From the NCBI RefSeq assembly GCF_001468085.1, contig NZ_LNZB01000002.1, forward strand, positions 1 to 40,090: 40,090 nt of DNA. The letters are read 5' to 3'. The notes below the pieces were generated by a model. It had not been told where the DNA came from and did not search any database. It saw nothing but the letters and a program-made list of their open reading frames with translations. Position 1 is the first letter of the stretch; each line of letters starts with the position of its first letter. Made by a program: the position numbers and the translations under genes. This document shows positions 24,696 through 33,004 of the stretch, in pieces. Origin of the DNA: Legionella waltersii (GTDB taxonomy: Bacteria > Pseudomonadota > Gammaproteobacteria > Legionellales > Legionellaceae).

Positions 24696-24939
24696 GGGAT
24701 TTTTTCTTCATTTTCTTAAGAAAATCATGTGCATCCCATGTTTCAGGCTTCCCGCTAGCTTCTCCTTCATCTATAAGGTGACGCAATTGCTCTAGTTTTG
24801 ATTCAGCTTGTTTTTCACGAAGTAAACGCAATGACTCTCTTAATACTTCGCTATTACTTCTATAATCCCCTGAGCGCACAAGTGATTCCACGTAATTACG
24901 AAGTTCATTACCCAAATCAACAGTCATTGTACGGGTCAT
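24685..24939 (-). CDS. parD: ParD-family antitoxin
   Basis: This 84-residue protein has an N-terminal ribbon-helix-helix domain (TRTMTVDLGNELRNYVESLV, then GDYRSNSEVLRESLRLLRE) that binds operator DNA as a dimer. Its C-terminal tail (LEQLRHLIDEGEASGKPETW, DAHDFLKKMKKK) wraps the toxin. This is the CC2985-type ParD layout. The gene comes first in the operon and is preceded by a strong promoter whose spacer is a palindrome. Confidence 0.92.
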   Translation of the reverse strand: MTRTMTVDLGNELRNYVESLVRSGDYRSNSEVLRESLRLLREKQAESKLEQLRHLIDEGEASGKPETWDAHDFLKKMKKKSHVK

Positions 24940-24975
24940 ATTTGCCTCTATGTTGTAAGAATAAATCTTACATAT

Positions 24976-25004
24976 ATTATATAAGACATTGTCTTACATT
25001 TCAA
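24976..25004 (-). promoter_or_regulatory. parDE promoter with operator in the spacer
   Basis: On the minus strand -35 TTGAAA (25004-24999), a 17-bp spacer and -10 TATAAT (24981-24976). Most of the spacer is the perfect palindrome TAAGACA-N-TGTCTTA (24982-24996). Binding of ParD there would block RNA polymerase directly. Confidence 0.7.
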
Positions 25005-25144
25005 ACCATGTAATTAGTATGCGTCGGATACTAAGATCCTTATTTCTTATGATTTTTAATGGTCTTTGGTTTCTCCTAAAGGGGGCACTGAAGATTAATT
25101 TTGAGATATTTCATTTGTTTTATTAGTGGCTAAAAAAATATTCT

Positions 25145-25211
25145 GCCCCTCTTAATTTGTGTCCTTTGTTCGCCAGCCTTGATAAGTTTTGTTTAAACAA
25201 ACCAACAGCAC
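25145..25211 (-). pseudogene. Decayed second copy of a C-terminal repeat of the next gene
   Basis: Read on the minus strand after the TAG stop of the neighbouring gene, the frame continues VLLVCLNKTYQGWRTKD. This parallels VGVVLFKKPYQGWQEYKE inside that gene. The 3' end of the gene was duplicated in tandem and the outer copy then gained a stop. Confidence 0.55.
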
Positions 25212-26543
25212 CTAAAAGCAAACCTTTGCTCTTTTATTACTACCCCAATTTTCTAATTTATTGCTATTGGTTCCCTCATTAAATGACTCTGTTTTTTCAC
25301 TTGTTTCCATAATTGGGTGTGGATTTCGTTGTTCTTTATATTCTTGCCAGCCTTGATAAGGTTTTTTAAACAAAACAACACCAACTGTATCTTTAAAAGT
25401 AAACCCATTACTTTCTATCTTCCCACCTCGAATTTCTAGTTTTTTGCTATTGGTTACTTCATTAAATGCTTTGCCTTCCGTTTTCGCTTTTTGGTACTGC
25501 AAAATATGCTCGCTGGTTATAATATGGTTGTTCGTATTGTAGGCCTTGGCCAACCTTTCTAAAGTAGACATTATGTCTCGTTCATTGACATCTAGGGCTA
25601 TCAATTTATCATATCCATAATTGCTTATCATTTTATAACCTAAGGCATTTTCAATTTGATTTAATTTAAAAGCAGATTTGCAAAATTTTTCAGTGACGCA
25701 TTGTGCCAGATAGGGATAATCTTTGCGGGCAATTGACATTAAGTAGGAATGAAAATAAAAAGGGTCCATCCCATAAATATACTGCGAATTATGTTCCATA
25801 TTATCGGTAATAATGGCTGGTGTTTTACGCAAAATTAAAGGATGTTGCAGATTCATTTTTGCGTTATCACCCACTGCAACAGTATCGATTACACTATCCC
25901 ATAAAGGAAGGTCATTTTGGGTTTTAACTTTTGCGAGTATATTTTTTAATTCGACAACGCTTACCCACCCCCCTATATCAAGAAGGCCTAGCTCAACAGC
26001 TATCATGATTAAATTGAGCTGTAGACGATGTGTTTCTTTGCCATGGAAAAATAAAGGGGATAATATATTTTCATCGCTCCATAATTGGTTTTTTTCTAAA
26101 ACCTGATCGGCTTCTTTCTTATCGACAAACCCTACAAAAGTAGGGACCGGTCTTTGAGAGAGATTTACGTCGAAATTGAAACCATGTTTTTGCTCCCGAT
26201 AAAGCAAGACCTTGCTTAGAAGATTATTGGTTTTATTCGAAATTAATTCTTCATTAGGAACCGGCCACAGAAGATTCATAAAGCGACAAAATTGAATTGA
26301 TTGATTTAGCTTTAGCTGTTTGTCCGCTGTTCTAGTTGAATTTTCAAAGTTCCATAAAAATTTGACCTCTTGCTCTAATACAGTCAGTGCTTGAGTTATG
26401 AGTGAGGGGTTTGATAAAAATACAGATATATTGGCCAATACAGGGGCATGCCGATGGGCATCCTTAGGTAATCTTGATTGGTAATAGAAAAGATATTCAT
26501 CATAAATCTTTTTATTGATGTTACCGCCGGTGATGTTTACCAA
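25212..26543 (-). CDS. Hypothetical protein, 443 residues, effector-like
   Basis: I do not recognise a family. There is no signal peptide or membrane helix. The sequence looks mostly helical (LITQALTVLEQEVKFLWNFE, LNLIMIAVELGLLDIGGWV, KYLA-like segments in the second half). Residues ~375-420 (FNEVTNSKKLEIRGGKIE, FKDTVGVVLFKKPYQGWQEY) are partly repeated at the very end (FNEGTNSNKLENWGSNKRAK), showing a tandem duplication of the 3' end with the present TAG inside the second unit. The charged, repeat-bearing tail may have replaced an original C-terminus. The gene is the last before the intact tRNA-Arg and its 5' end is ~100 bases from it. The start MVNITGGNINKK at 26543 has no strong RBS. Confidence 0.55.
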   Translation of the reverse strand: MVNITGGNINKKIYDEYLFYYQSRLPKDAHRHAPVLANISVFLSNPSLITQALTVLEQEVKFLWNFENSTRTADKQLKLNQSIQFCRFMNLLWPVPNEELISNKTNNLLSKVLLYREQKHGFNFDVNLSQRPVPTFVGFVDKKEADQVLEKNQLWSDENILSPLFFHGKETHRLQLNLIMIAVELGLLDIGGWVSVVELKNILAKVKTQNDLPLWDSVIDTVAVGDNAKMNLQHPLILRKTPAIITDNMEHNSQYIYGMDPFYFHSYLMSIARKDYPYLAQCVTEKFCKSAFKLNQIENALGYKMISNYGYDKLIALDVNERDIMSTLERLAKAYNTNNHIITSEHILQYQKAKTEGKAFNEVTNSKKLEIRGGKIESNGFTFKDTVGVVLFKKPYQGWQEYKEQRNPHPIMETSEKTESFNEGTNSNKLENWGSNKRAKVCF

Positions 26544-26644
26544 TTTATAATTACATTTTTTAATAAATCACAAGGGTCGATAATAATCCAATGTGCAAAT
26601 TAAATCAACAAAAGAGCCTGTCTTCGGAATAGACCCCATTTAAA

Positions 26645-26721
26645 TGGCGCGCTCGGAGGGACTCGAACCCCCGACACCTTGGTTCGAAGCCAAGTACTCT
26701 ATCCAGCTGAGCTACGAGCGC
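26645..26721 (-). tRNA. tRNA-Arg (anticodon TCG)
   Basis: The minus strand gives acceptor GCGCTCG / CGAGCGC, D-arm AGCTCAGCTGGATAGAG, anticodon stem CTTGG with loop CTTCGAA (anticodon TCG), T-loop GGTTCGAGTCC and an encoded CCA end. It is complete at 77 bases. Its 3' half is the target duplicated in the three scars upstream. Confidence 0.95.
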
Positions 26722-26774
26722 TTTGGGTCGTGTAATCGTTCAATCTAGTCATTAATAGGGGAAGGTGACTAGAA

Positions 26775-26850
26775 TGGTGGGCCGTATAGGATTCGAACCT
26801 ATGACACAGAGGTTAAAAGCCTCCTGCTCTACCACCTGAGCTAACGGCCC
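26775..26850 (-). tRNA. tRNA-Lys (anticodon TTT), copy 1
   Basis: The minus strand gives acceptor GGGCCGT / ACGGCCC, anticodon loop CTTTTAA (TTT), T-loop GGTTCGAATCC and CCA encoded. It is 76 bases and identical in sequence to the copy at 26923-26998. Confidence 0.95.
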
Positions 26851-26922
26851 TTTACGGGTACATCAAAGTTTATAAGACAGTGTTGCTTAATAAACGATGG
26901 TATGGGTTTACTATTTAAATTC

Positions 26923-26998
26923 TGGTGGGCCGTATAGGATTCGAACCTATGACACAGAGGTTAAAAGCCTCCTGCTCTACCACCTGAGCTAACGGCCC
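26923..26998 (-). tRNA. tRNA-Lys (anticodon TTT), copy 2
   Basis: It is identical to the neighbouring tRNA-Lys and lies 72 bases from it. It would be transcribed first in the order Lys-Lys-Arg on the minus strand. Confidence 0.95.
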
Positions 26999-27195
26999 TA
27001 AAGAGGCTGAAATCATACAGGAATAATGTAGAAATTCAAGTGTTTTGGGGATATTTTTAATTGAAAAAAGGTGATTGAAGTATGGTGATGGATCCCAGAG
27101 AGGTTCGTCCCTGTACTTTCTTATTGGAGTAGCGTCTTGGTTGGAGTTGGGTAAATCCGAGCCGCGACCGTAAGGGAGTGGATAATGCTAGTTAA

Positions 27196-28074
27196 TCAAA
27201 GTTGTATATCTATCAAGCCTGTGTGAGTTGTTGAAGTCATTTGACTCTCTGTAGCAAGAAGAGTTAACCCCATAGATTGTATTAGCTCTATAAGCTCAAC
27301 TTTATTCACAATTTTTGTAAAAATAAGCAGGGTATCAGTCCCTAGCGCTCCACAGCCTTTTATGGCTAAAACATGAGGGTTTTTCTTTAATTCTTCAATG
27401 AGTGATAGGCTATTTGGATGGACAAGACGCAAATCTTGGAGCTCATTATGGTAATGATTTACCGATTGAATTAACAACAGGTCATCAACTTGTTCAAAGG
27501 CATGTTTTGTCTGATCCACGATAAAAGATAACTGCTGTATGGATGATGGCAAAGCAGTCATTTTTAAATGTTCATGTGTGGCTAATTTAATACCAGTGTG
27601 AACGATTAAGAAGGATAAATTGCTAAATATCCAGGGAAATGATGTGATGGATTTTCGTTTCTTATTGATGAATACGCAAGCTCTCTGAGATTGAGCAATA
27701 ACGTCATAGCCACTGGGGCGTAAACCTTCACCAGACCAGCTAGCTTGGTAGTAATCGGCTAATAAATCATTCAAGTTTGGCTGCAACGTATTATGTGCAC
27801 AAGCTGCTAAATAGCATGCTAGAAATTGGGCACTCGATGCACCTAATCCACCCAAACCATGATATGGGTCATGCCATTCCAAATTTTCCATTTTCAAAAG
27901 CTTTTGCTGCCAGAATTTTCCAGCAGGGGAGTGAGGATGAATATCGTAATGGGGTTCATCTCTGTTTATTGAGAGCTCAAAAAATGGCTTGGTTGTTAAA
28001 ATAATGGCAGACTCCTCAGCAATTGCTGAATACTCACCCACTAAAAACGTTTTTGCTGGTATTTGCCACTTCAT
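27196..28074 (-). CDS. GHMP kinase, probable phosphomevalonate kinase
   Basis: This 292-residue protein carries the three GHMP motifs: N-terminal PAKTFLVGEYSAI, the ATP loop GLGGLGASSAQFL and the C-terminal Gly-rich KGCGALGTDTLLIF. Its ATG overlaps the mvaA stop as ATGA, so the two are co-translated. A separate GHMP mevalonate kinase and mevalonate diphosphate decarboxylase lie at 37561-39382. The missing step between them, mevalonate-5-phosphate to mevalonate-5-diphosphate, is therefore the natural assignment. It is somewhat shorter than well-studied phosphomevalonate kinases (~330-360). Substrate is inferred from context. Confidence 0.8.
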   Translation of the reverse strand: MKWQIPAKTFLVGEYSAIAEESAIILTTKPFFELSINRDEPHYDIHPHSPAGKFWQQKLLKMENLEWHDPYHGLGGLGASSAQFLACYLAACAHNTLQPNLNDLLADYYQASWSGEGLRPSGYDVIAQSQRACVFINKKRKSITSFPWIFSNLSFLIVHTGIKLATHEHLKMTALPSSIQQLSFIVDQTKHAFEQVDDLLLIQSVNHYHNELQDLRLVHPNSLSLIEELKKNPHVLAIKGCGALGTDTLLIFTKIVNKVELIELIQSMGLTLLATESQMTSTTHTGLIDIQL

Positions 28075-29369
28075 ACAGCAATAGGAGCTTGTCTAATTTG
28101 AGCCAAGAGATCATAGGCATTATTGAGACTGACACGTTTATTCAGATGCAACCATTCCTGAAGCTTTTCTTTAAGCACAGGGATTTCTTTTTCGTTGGCA
28201 CCAGCAACCAATAATAAATTATCAATATGTAGTTTCATATGACCTTGGATAATGCCATCAGTGCACAATGCCTTGAGTGCCCCAAGATTTTGTACAAGTC
28301 CAACGGCTGCAATAACCTGAGAAAGTTGGTTTGCTGAGGTGATGTTCATCATTTTGAGACACATTTTAGCAGTAGGGTGTAAAGAGGTTACTCCACCTAC
28401 TGTGCCTACAATAATTGGAGCTGTTAGTTCTCCAGTTAATACCTCATTTTCATATCGCCACTGACTAATTGCTTGATATTGCCCAAAACGAGTTGCATAG
28501 GCATGAATTCCTGCTTCTACTGCCCGCCAATCATTGCCAGTCGCGATCAAGACAGGATCTATGCCATTCATTACGCCTTTGTTGTGCGTAGCTGCTCTGT
28601 AAGGGTCCATCTCAGCAAATAGAGAGGCTTCTTGAATTTTCTGTCCAAGTATCGGGTCAATGTTTTTAATTTTAACTTGAGCTGTAGTTAATTTAAGATC
28701 ATTTAAATTGGAAAGAATACACATAGTCACTTCTTCACCAGTTATTCTTTCTATCGGTTCTTTTAAATACTCGAGGACTTGGTTAATGATGTTAGCTCCC
28801 ATGGCATCACAACTATTCATCATCAGATGAATCACACCCATGTCCCCACCATCAGTTCTTGCTAAATGTCGTAACTGCAGATCGGTAACACCACCTCCAC
28901 GTTTTACCATATTGTTAGCAACATCTTCATTCGCAATTTCTATGAAATAGTGGCGATTTGCTTCAAAAAGTTGGGAAAACTTTCGAAAATCTTTGATTTT
29001 CGCCAATTGAATTTGTCCAAGAATGCATTCCCCATTAACCCATGCAGAAATTTCTCCATGTTGTCTTATCCATTTCGCAGATTTAGACAATGCAGCAATG
29101 ATGGAGGTTTCTTCAACCGCAAGGGGGATTACATAATCTTGCCCGTTAATTTTGAAATTGGTAGCAACACCGAGAGGTAACTGAAAATACCCAATTACGT
29201 TTTCAATCAATTTGTCTGCTAGGTTTAAGTCTTTAATTCCGCCATGTTTTAGAAAACTGATGTCCTCGGCAGTGATTGCACCTAAAGCCAATAGGCGTTT
29301 AAATCGTTCTTCTCTAGATAATTTGGAGAATCCGCGAAACAATTCATCAGCATCAGGAATCATAGACAT
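28071..29369 (-). CDS. mvaA: Hydroxymethylglutaryl-CoA reductase, class II
   Basis: This 432-residue enzyme is close to the ~428 of class II enzymes such as that of Pseudomonas mevalonii. Signatures are ENVIGYFQLPLGVATNFKIN near the start, the catalytic and cofactor regions LARTDGGDMGVIHLMMNSCD and AMGANIINQVLEYL, HNKGVMNGIDPVLIATGNDW, and a C-terminal helical flap. In the mevalonate pathway it reduces HMG-CoA to mevalonate. The start ATG at 29369 has an excellent AAGGAGAAGG upstream and overlaps the fni stop by 10 bases. It is cytoplasmic, with no membrane anchor. Confidence 0.95.
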   Translation of the reverse strand: MSMIPDADELFRGFSKLSREERFKRLLALGAITAEDISFLKHGGIKDLNLADKLIENVIGYFQLPLGVATNFKINGQDYVIPLAVEETSIIAALSKSAKWIRQHGEISAWVNGECILGQIQLAKIKDFRKFSQLFEANRHYFIEIANEDVANNMVKRGGGVTDLQLRHLARTDGGDMGVIHLMMNSCDAMGANIINQVLEYLKEPIERITGEEVTMCILSNLNDLKLTTAQVKIKNIDPILGQKIQEASLFAEMDPYRAATHNKGVMNGIDPVLIATGNDWRAVEAGIHAYATRFGQYQAISQWRYENEVLTGELTAPIIVGTVGGVTSLHPTAKMCLKMMNITSANQLSQVIAAVGLVQNLGALKALCTDGIIQGHMKLHIDNLLLVAGANEKEIPVLKEKLQEWLHLNKRVSLNNAYDLLAQIRQAPIAV

Positions 29370-30388
29370 GCCTTCTCCTTTAGATCATCTAATACAAGAC
29401 TTCCAGTACAAAACATAGCTGTTTTTAATTCGTATTCAATAGTGCTCATCTTAGTTAGCACCATCTCGGTGGACTCTAGAGCAGCCTCAAGCATTGGTTT
29501 AGCAAAACCTACAGTGCTAGCGCCTAAAGCGAATAATTTTGCTGCATCTAGGCCATTTCGTACACCACCCGAACCCCATATTTCAAAGCTAGGATGTATA
29601 CTGCTTGCGTTACATACGCTTTGAACTGTATCAATACCCCAATTTTGGAAGGTTTTTGCAGCCTGGTGGCGGCTTGTGTCATGAACAGCTCGATGTCCCT
29701 CAATCCGCCCCCAATGAGTTCCGCCTAGACCACTCACATCAACAGCAGCTACGCCAATTTGGTTTAGTCGGATTAGAGTATTTGTTGAAAATCCACAGCC
29801 AGTTTCTTTGATAATAACAGGAATAGAAATACTCTTGACTAGATGTTCCAAAGCACTCCAGCAGCCTTTGAAATCGGTAGTGCCTTCTGGTTGAATGCAT
29901 TCCTGGAGTGGATTGCAATGAATAATCAATGCTTCAGCTTGTAGAGTATCAATTAGTCTTTGAATATCGGCGATAGGAGTACCAATCAATTGAGCGATTC
30001 CTAAATTTCCAAATAGGCTAACCTCAGGAAATTCTTTTCGTAATGGTTCCCACTCAAAAGCAGCTTCTTTATCGGTAAGTTCTCTGCGTTGTGAGCCAAC
30101 GCCCATAGCCCATTTTTTTTGATGGCATGCTTCAATGAGTCGATAATTGATCGATTGGGCATTTGCATGTCCTGCTGTCATCGAGCTTACGAGAAAAGGA
30201 GTAGCTCTTGGTTTGTTAAACCGAAGACTATGGATACTTATGTCACTAAAATTAAAATCCGGCAAAGCGTCATGAATTAGAGAAATTTGATCGAACGGAT
30301 TCAATTCACTGCATTGATTAGTAGGCATCAAAGCCAATTCAATGTGATCGCGTTTGCGTTGTTCAAATTGACTAAAATCGTGTTGCAT
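29360..30388 (-). CDS. fni: Isopentenyl-diphosphate delta-isomerase, type 2
   Basis: This 342-residue FMN- and NADPH-dependent enzyme interconverts IPP and DMAPP. It is recognised by the N-terminal RKRDHIELAL, STMTAGHA-like SSMTAGHANAQSINYRL, WAMGVGSQRRELTDKEAAF, IIKETGCGFSTNTLIRL, VDVSGLGGTHWGRIEGHRAV and the phosphate site WGSGGVRNGLDAAKLFALGA. It is first gene of the minus-strand cluster fni-mvaA-kinase, all overlapping. The type 2 enzyme is unrelated to the type 1 isomerase of E. coli and usually accompanies mevalonate genes. Confidence 0.95.
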   Translation of the reverse strand: MQHDFSQFEQRKRDHIELALMPTNQCSELNPFDQISLIHDALPDFNFSDISIHSLRFNKPRATPFLVSSMTAGHANAQSINYRLIEACHQKKWAMGVGSQRRELTDKEAAFEWEPLRKEFPEVSLFGNLGIAQLIGTPIADIQRLIDTLQAEALIIHCNPLQECIQPEGTTDFKGCWSALEHLVKSISIPVIIKETGCGFSTNTLIRLNQIGVAAVDVSGLGGTHWGRIEGHRAVHDTSRHQAAKTFQNWGIDTVQSVCNASSIHPSFEIWGSGGVRNGLDAAKLFALGASTVGFAKPMLEAALESTEMVLTKMSTIEYELKTAMFCTGSLVLDDLKEKACL

Positions 30389-30488
30389 GTGTGATAGCGT
30401 ATGTGTTAGGAAATGGAATTGATCTTAACATAAACTCTAAGAATACACTATCAGGTACGGTTGATGCTGTATGGGGTATAGAAATCAT

Positions 30489-30517
30489 GGGGACAGTCCT
30501 CCGTGGAGTCCGTCCCC
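30489..30517. terminator. GC-rich hairpin between the Tyr-rich gene and fni
   Basis: GGGGAC (30489-30494) pairs with GTCCCC (30512-30517), and an inner CTCC/GGAG can also pair. It lies 21 bases after the stop of the minus-strand Tyr-rich gene. There is no T-tract on either side, so intrinsic termination is uncertain. It could be a small repeat. Confidence 0.35.
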
Positions 30518-30537
30518 TATAATTAAGCACGAAGTAA

Positions 30538-30843
30538 CTACCATCGATAATAATAAGTCCTGTAATAATAAGGACGATAGTAATAAGGTCGATAATAGTA
30601 AGGGTTGTAATAGTTTCTGTAATAATAGGGCCTGTAATAATATCCCCTGTAATAAGGGCGGTAGTAAGAAGGGCCTATATAGATGTAAGCAGTCTGGATT
30701 CCTCTATCAGAATAAGTAATTGGGGTAATGTCTCGGTTAAAGGATTTTGCATAAAGTGACTCACTAATAAACAGTGAGCAAGCCAGTAATAAACAAGAAA
30801 TGACTAATTTAGTTAAATGATTCCTAATGGTGAAAGCGTCCAT
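30538..30843 (-). CDS. Small exported Tyr-rich repeat protein
   Basis: This 101-residue protein has an N-terminal signal peptide (LTKLVISCLLLACSLFISES ending LYAKS; a lipobox-like LLAC is also present). The mature part after ~60 is a low-complexity array of YYRPYY-like units (for example YYRPYYRGYYYRPYYYRNYY, YYRPYYYRPYYYRTYYYRW) with alternating aromatic and Arg residues. Such sequences could bind surfaces, crosslink or condense. No function can be assigned. The tandem codons make the DNA repetitive, so copy number may vary. Confidence 0.7.
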   Translation of the reverse strand: MDAFTIRNHLTKLVISCLLLACSLFISESLYAKSFNRDITPITYSDRGIQTAYIYIGPSYYRPYYRGYYYRPYYYRNYYNPYYYRPYYYRPYYYRTYYYRW

Positions 30844-30940
30844 TTTTAACTCCAGAAAACATTTATCTATTTAAGTATAGACCATAATCGGGTCGATTCT
30901 TTGGGTTTAACGTGATTATTCTATGATTTGGCTCAGGCGA

Positions 30941-31759
30941 TTAATGATTAAAAAAGTGCCCTAGGCGTTTTGCTGCGGCTCTTTCCTCCAGCCGTTCGGC
31001 ATCACTTAATTGTGGTGAGGGTTTAAACAAGCTTTTAAGGCCAGGAGAACTCATGTTATTTTGAAGAACCATACTTGGTTGTACGACGGTATTAGGAACC
31101 TGAAATTGCAATTGTTTTTTATTTTCCAATTGCTGATAAAGACCAGAGCTAAGAACTAGGCCATGTTGCAAAGCTTTCTCAAATCTAGAAACTGGACCCT
31201 GAAGTGCAGCAATATGATCAAGAATAACACCCTGATGAGGAGCTCCAGGAATGTTTTCAAGCACCAATTGAAGTTCTGCCATCTTTGTTGCGAATGTTTG
31301 TTGATGAGAGAGTGCTTTATGAATAACATTCAACATTTTTTCATTTTTTGTGTTAATCAATAAAGGCTTAGCTCCTAAGGTACTTTTATTCTGAAGGGCT
31401 AAAATGCGCAAGAGGGAATCCACTATGTGATTGAGTCGGGATAAAATTTGTTTTAACTCATCAGTCCCTAGTGCATGGGACAAGCGCTCAACATTCATCT
31501 CATAGGAATGTTGTGATTCAATACCCAGAAGCTGCAATAAGTAATTTTGGAGTTTTCCGAGCTGAATTAAAACGTTCTGGGTGTCTAATCGATATTGCAA
31601 AACCAGAGCTAATGTTTTTAAGGAGGTTTCATCTCCTCCAGAAAAATCGCTACTGTCTTCCACTTCTTGGGAAAATAATTCTAGGTATTGATTAGAGCGA
31701 GTTAACTCTTCATCAGCCTGTTTTATTTTGCTTTTCAATGCCACTATTTGTTCGTTCAT
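30941..31759 (-). CDS. Coiled-coil hypothetical protein
   Basis: This 272-residue protein is not recognised. Residues ~1-35 and ~65-170 are amphipathic helices (MNEQIVALKSKIKQADEEL, VLQYRLDTQNVLIQLGKLQN, LKQILSRLNHIVDSLLRILA). Residues ~215-250 are a Pro/Ser/Gln linker, and the tail LSDAERLEERAAAKRLGHFF is charged. It has no signal peptide. It is divergent to the Mla-type operon (120 bases apart). A role with that transporter is possible but not shown. The tail composition also allows a Dot/Icm substrate. Confidence 0.55.
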   Translation of the reverse strand: MNEQIVALKSKIKQADEELTRSNQYLELFSQEVEDSSDFSGGDETSLKTLALVLQYRLDTQNVLIQLGKLQNYLLQLLGIESQHSYEMNVERLSHALGTDELKQILSRLNHIVDSLLRILALQNKSTLGAKPLLINTKNEKMLNVIHKALSHQQTFATKMAELQLVLENIPGAPHQGVILDHIAALQGPVSRFEKALQHGLVLSSGLYQQLENKKQLQFQVPNTVVQPSMVLQNNMSSPGLKSLFKPSPQLSDAERLEERAAAKRLGHFFNH

Positions 31760-31879
31760 TGGATAACCTGATCATATTAAAAGTGGTTTCTCTCATTAAA
31801 TGATACCATGAAATAGTAGTTTTTGCGGTACTGGTGTATTTTGTATTATCCTAAGAAAATTCAATAAAAATAAGTCATT

Positions 31880-33004
31880 ATGGAACAAACAAGCGCCCAA
31901 ATTATTTTCGAAAAAGAATTGGACCTATTTCGATGCATAGGCACTTGGTCTGTGTTGGCACTTGATGGGTTAACTAAGCAATTCACAGATAGCGTGCTTC
32001 CTGACTCGAAAAAATTAACAATTGATGGCGGTAATATCGCTGCCCTTGATAGCGCAGGCGCTTTAGCGTTAAAAAAGTGCATTGATACTCTGCAAAAACA
32101 CAACAATCAAATAGAGTTGATCAATTTCTCTGATAATCACCAAAAGATGTTGAGTCTCATTGAGTCCAAAAAAGACGTCTTGTCTTACCAATTACCTGAG
32201 GTAAAACCAGAGGGCTTTCTATACCAAGTCGGTAAAGAATCTGAAAATAAACTCCATCAAGTCGATGGATTGATCATTTTAATCGGTGATCTGGCAACGA
32301 GGGTTTTTGAAGCATTCGTCTACTGGAGGCGGTTTCATTTGCCCAGCATTATGTCAAATATTGATTCTGCTGGATTGAAAGCTTTACCCATTGTTGGTTT
32401 ATTGGCTTTTTTAATCGGGGTGGTTTTGGCTTATCAAATGGGCTTGCAGCTAGAAACTTATGGAGCAAATATTTTTATAGCCTACTTGTCTGGGATGGCC
32501 ATATTTCGTGAGTTTGGTCCGTTAATTACAGCGATTATTGTAGCCGGGCGTACTAGTTCAGCATTCACGGCGCAAATTGGTAGTATGAAGGTTAACGAAG
32601 AAGTAGATGCTTTGATGACGATGGGGTTATCGCCAACGGAGTTATTGGTTTTACCTAAAGTTATAGGCCTGCTTCTGGTGTTTCCTCTGCTTATTTTTTG
32701 GGCGGATTTATTCAGTGTGTTAGGTGCCATGATTATGTCTAAGCATATGCTAGGCATTAGCTTTGAGGATTTTCTAAGTCGATTAAAAGAATCAGTGGGT
32801 TTATCGCAAATGATGTTGGGATTATACAAAGCCCCAGCCTTTTCAATTCTTATTGCATTAGTTGGCTGTTTTCAAGGATTTAGAGTGGAGGCAAGTGCAG
32901 ATAGTATTGGTAGCCAAACGACTAAAAGTGTCGTGCAGGCTTTGTTTTTAATTATTATTGCTGATGCTGCATTCTCAGTTGTATACAGCTGGTTGGAGCT
33001 TTAA
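31880..33004 (+). CDS. MlaE-type ABC permease with N-terminal STAS domain
   Basis: This 374-residue protein has a STAS/MlaB-like domain in the first ~100 residues (KKLTIDGGNIAALDSAGALA, LKKCIDTL). The MlaE permease follows (~120-374), with the family core EFGPLITAIIVAGRTSSAFT and AQIGSMKVNEEVDALMTMGL. It works with the ATPase and MCE protein downstream to move phospholipids between the inner membrane and the periplasm. In E. coli MlaB is a separate subunit that controls the ATPase. The fusion here makes it an integral part. The stop overlaps the ATPase start (TAATG). Confidence 0.93.
   Translation: MEQTSAQIIFEKELDLFRCIGTWSVLALDGLTKQFTDSVLPDSKKLTIDGGNIAALDSAGALALKKCIDTLQKHNNQIELINFSDNHQKMLSLIESKKDVLSYQLPEVKPEGFLYQVGKESENKLHQVDGLIILIGDLATRVFEAFVYWRRFHLPSIMSNIDSAGLKALPIVGLLAFLIGVVLAYQMGLQLETYGANIFIAYLSGMAIFREFGPLITAIIVAGRTSSAFTAQIGSMKVNEEVDALMTMGLSPTELLVLPKVIGLLLVFPLLIFWADLFSVLGAMIMSKHMLGISFEDFLSRLKESVGLSQMMLGLYKAPAFSILIALVGCFQGFRVEASADSIGSQTTKSVVQALFLIIIADAAFSVVYSWLEL

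Noticed and set aside
13113..26721. Integrase or relaxase expected for an integrative element
   Set aside because: I looked at all long frames between the scars and found no tyrosine recombinase, serine recombinase or conjugation gene.
27777..29811. Several plus-strand ORFs of 60-76 codons
   Set aside because: They are antisense to fni, mvaA and the GHMP kinase, whose products are clear.
30471..30719. 82-codon Asn/Lys/Cys-rich ORF on the plus strand
   Set aside because: It is the complement of the Tyr-rich repeat gene, which has a signal peptide and a normal start; the composition is a by-product of the repeat.
30538..30720. Possible CRISPR or short tandem repeat array
   Set aside because: The repeats are in-frame codons for YYRPYY units without spacers; no CRISPR array is seen anywhere in the window.
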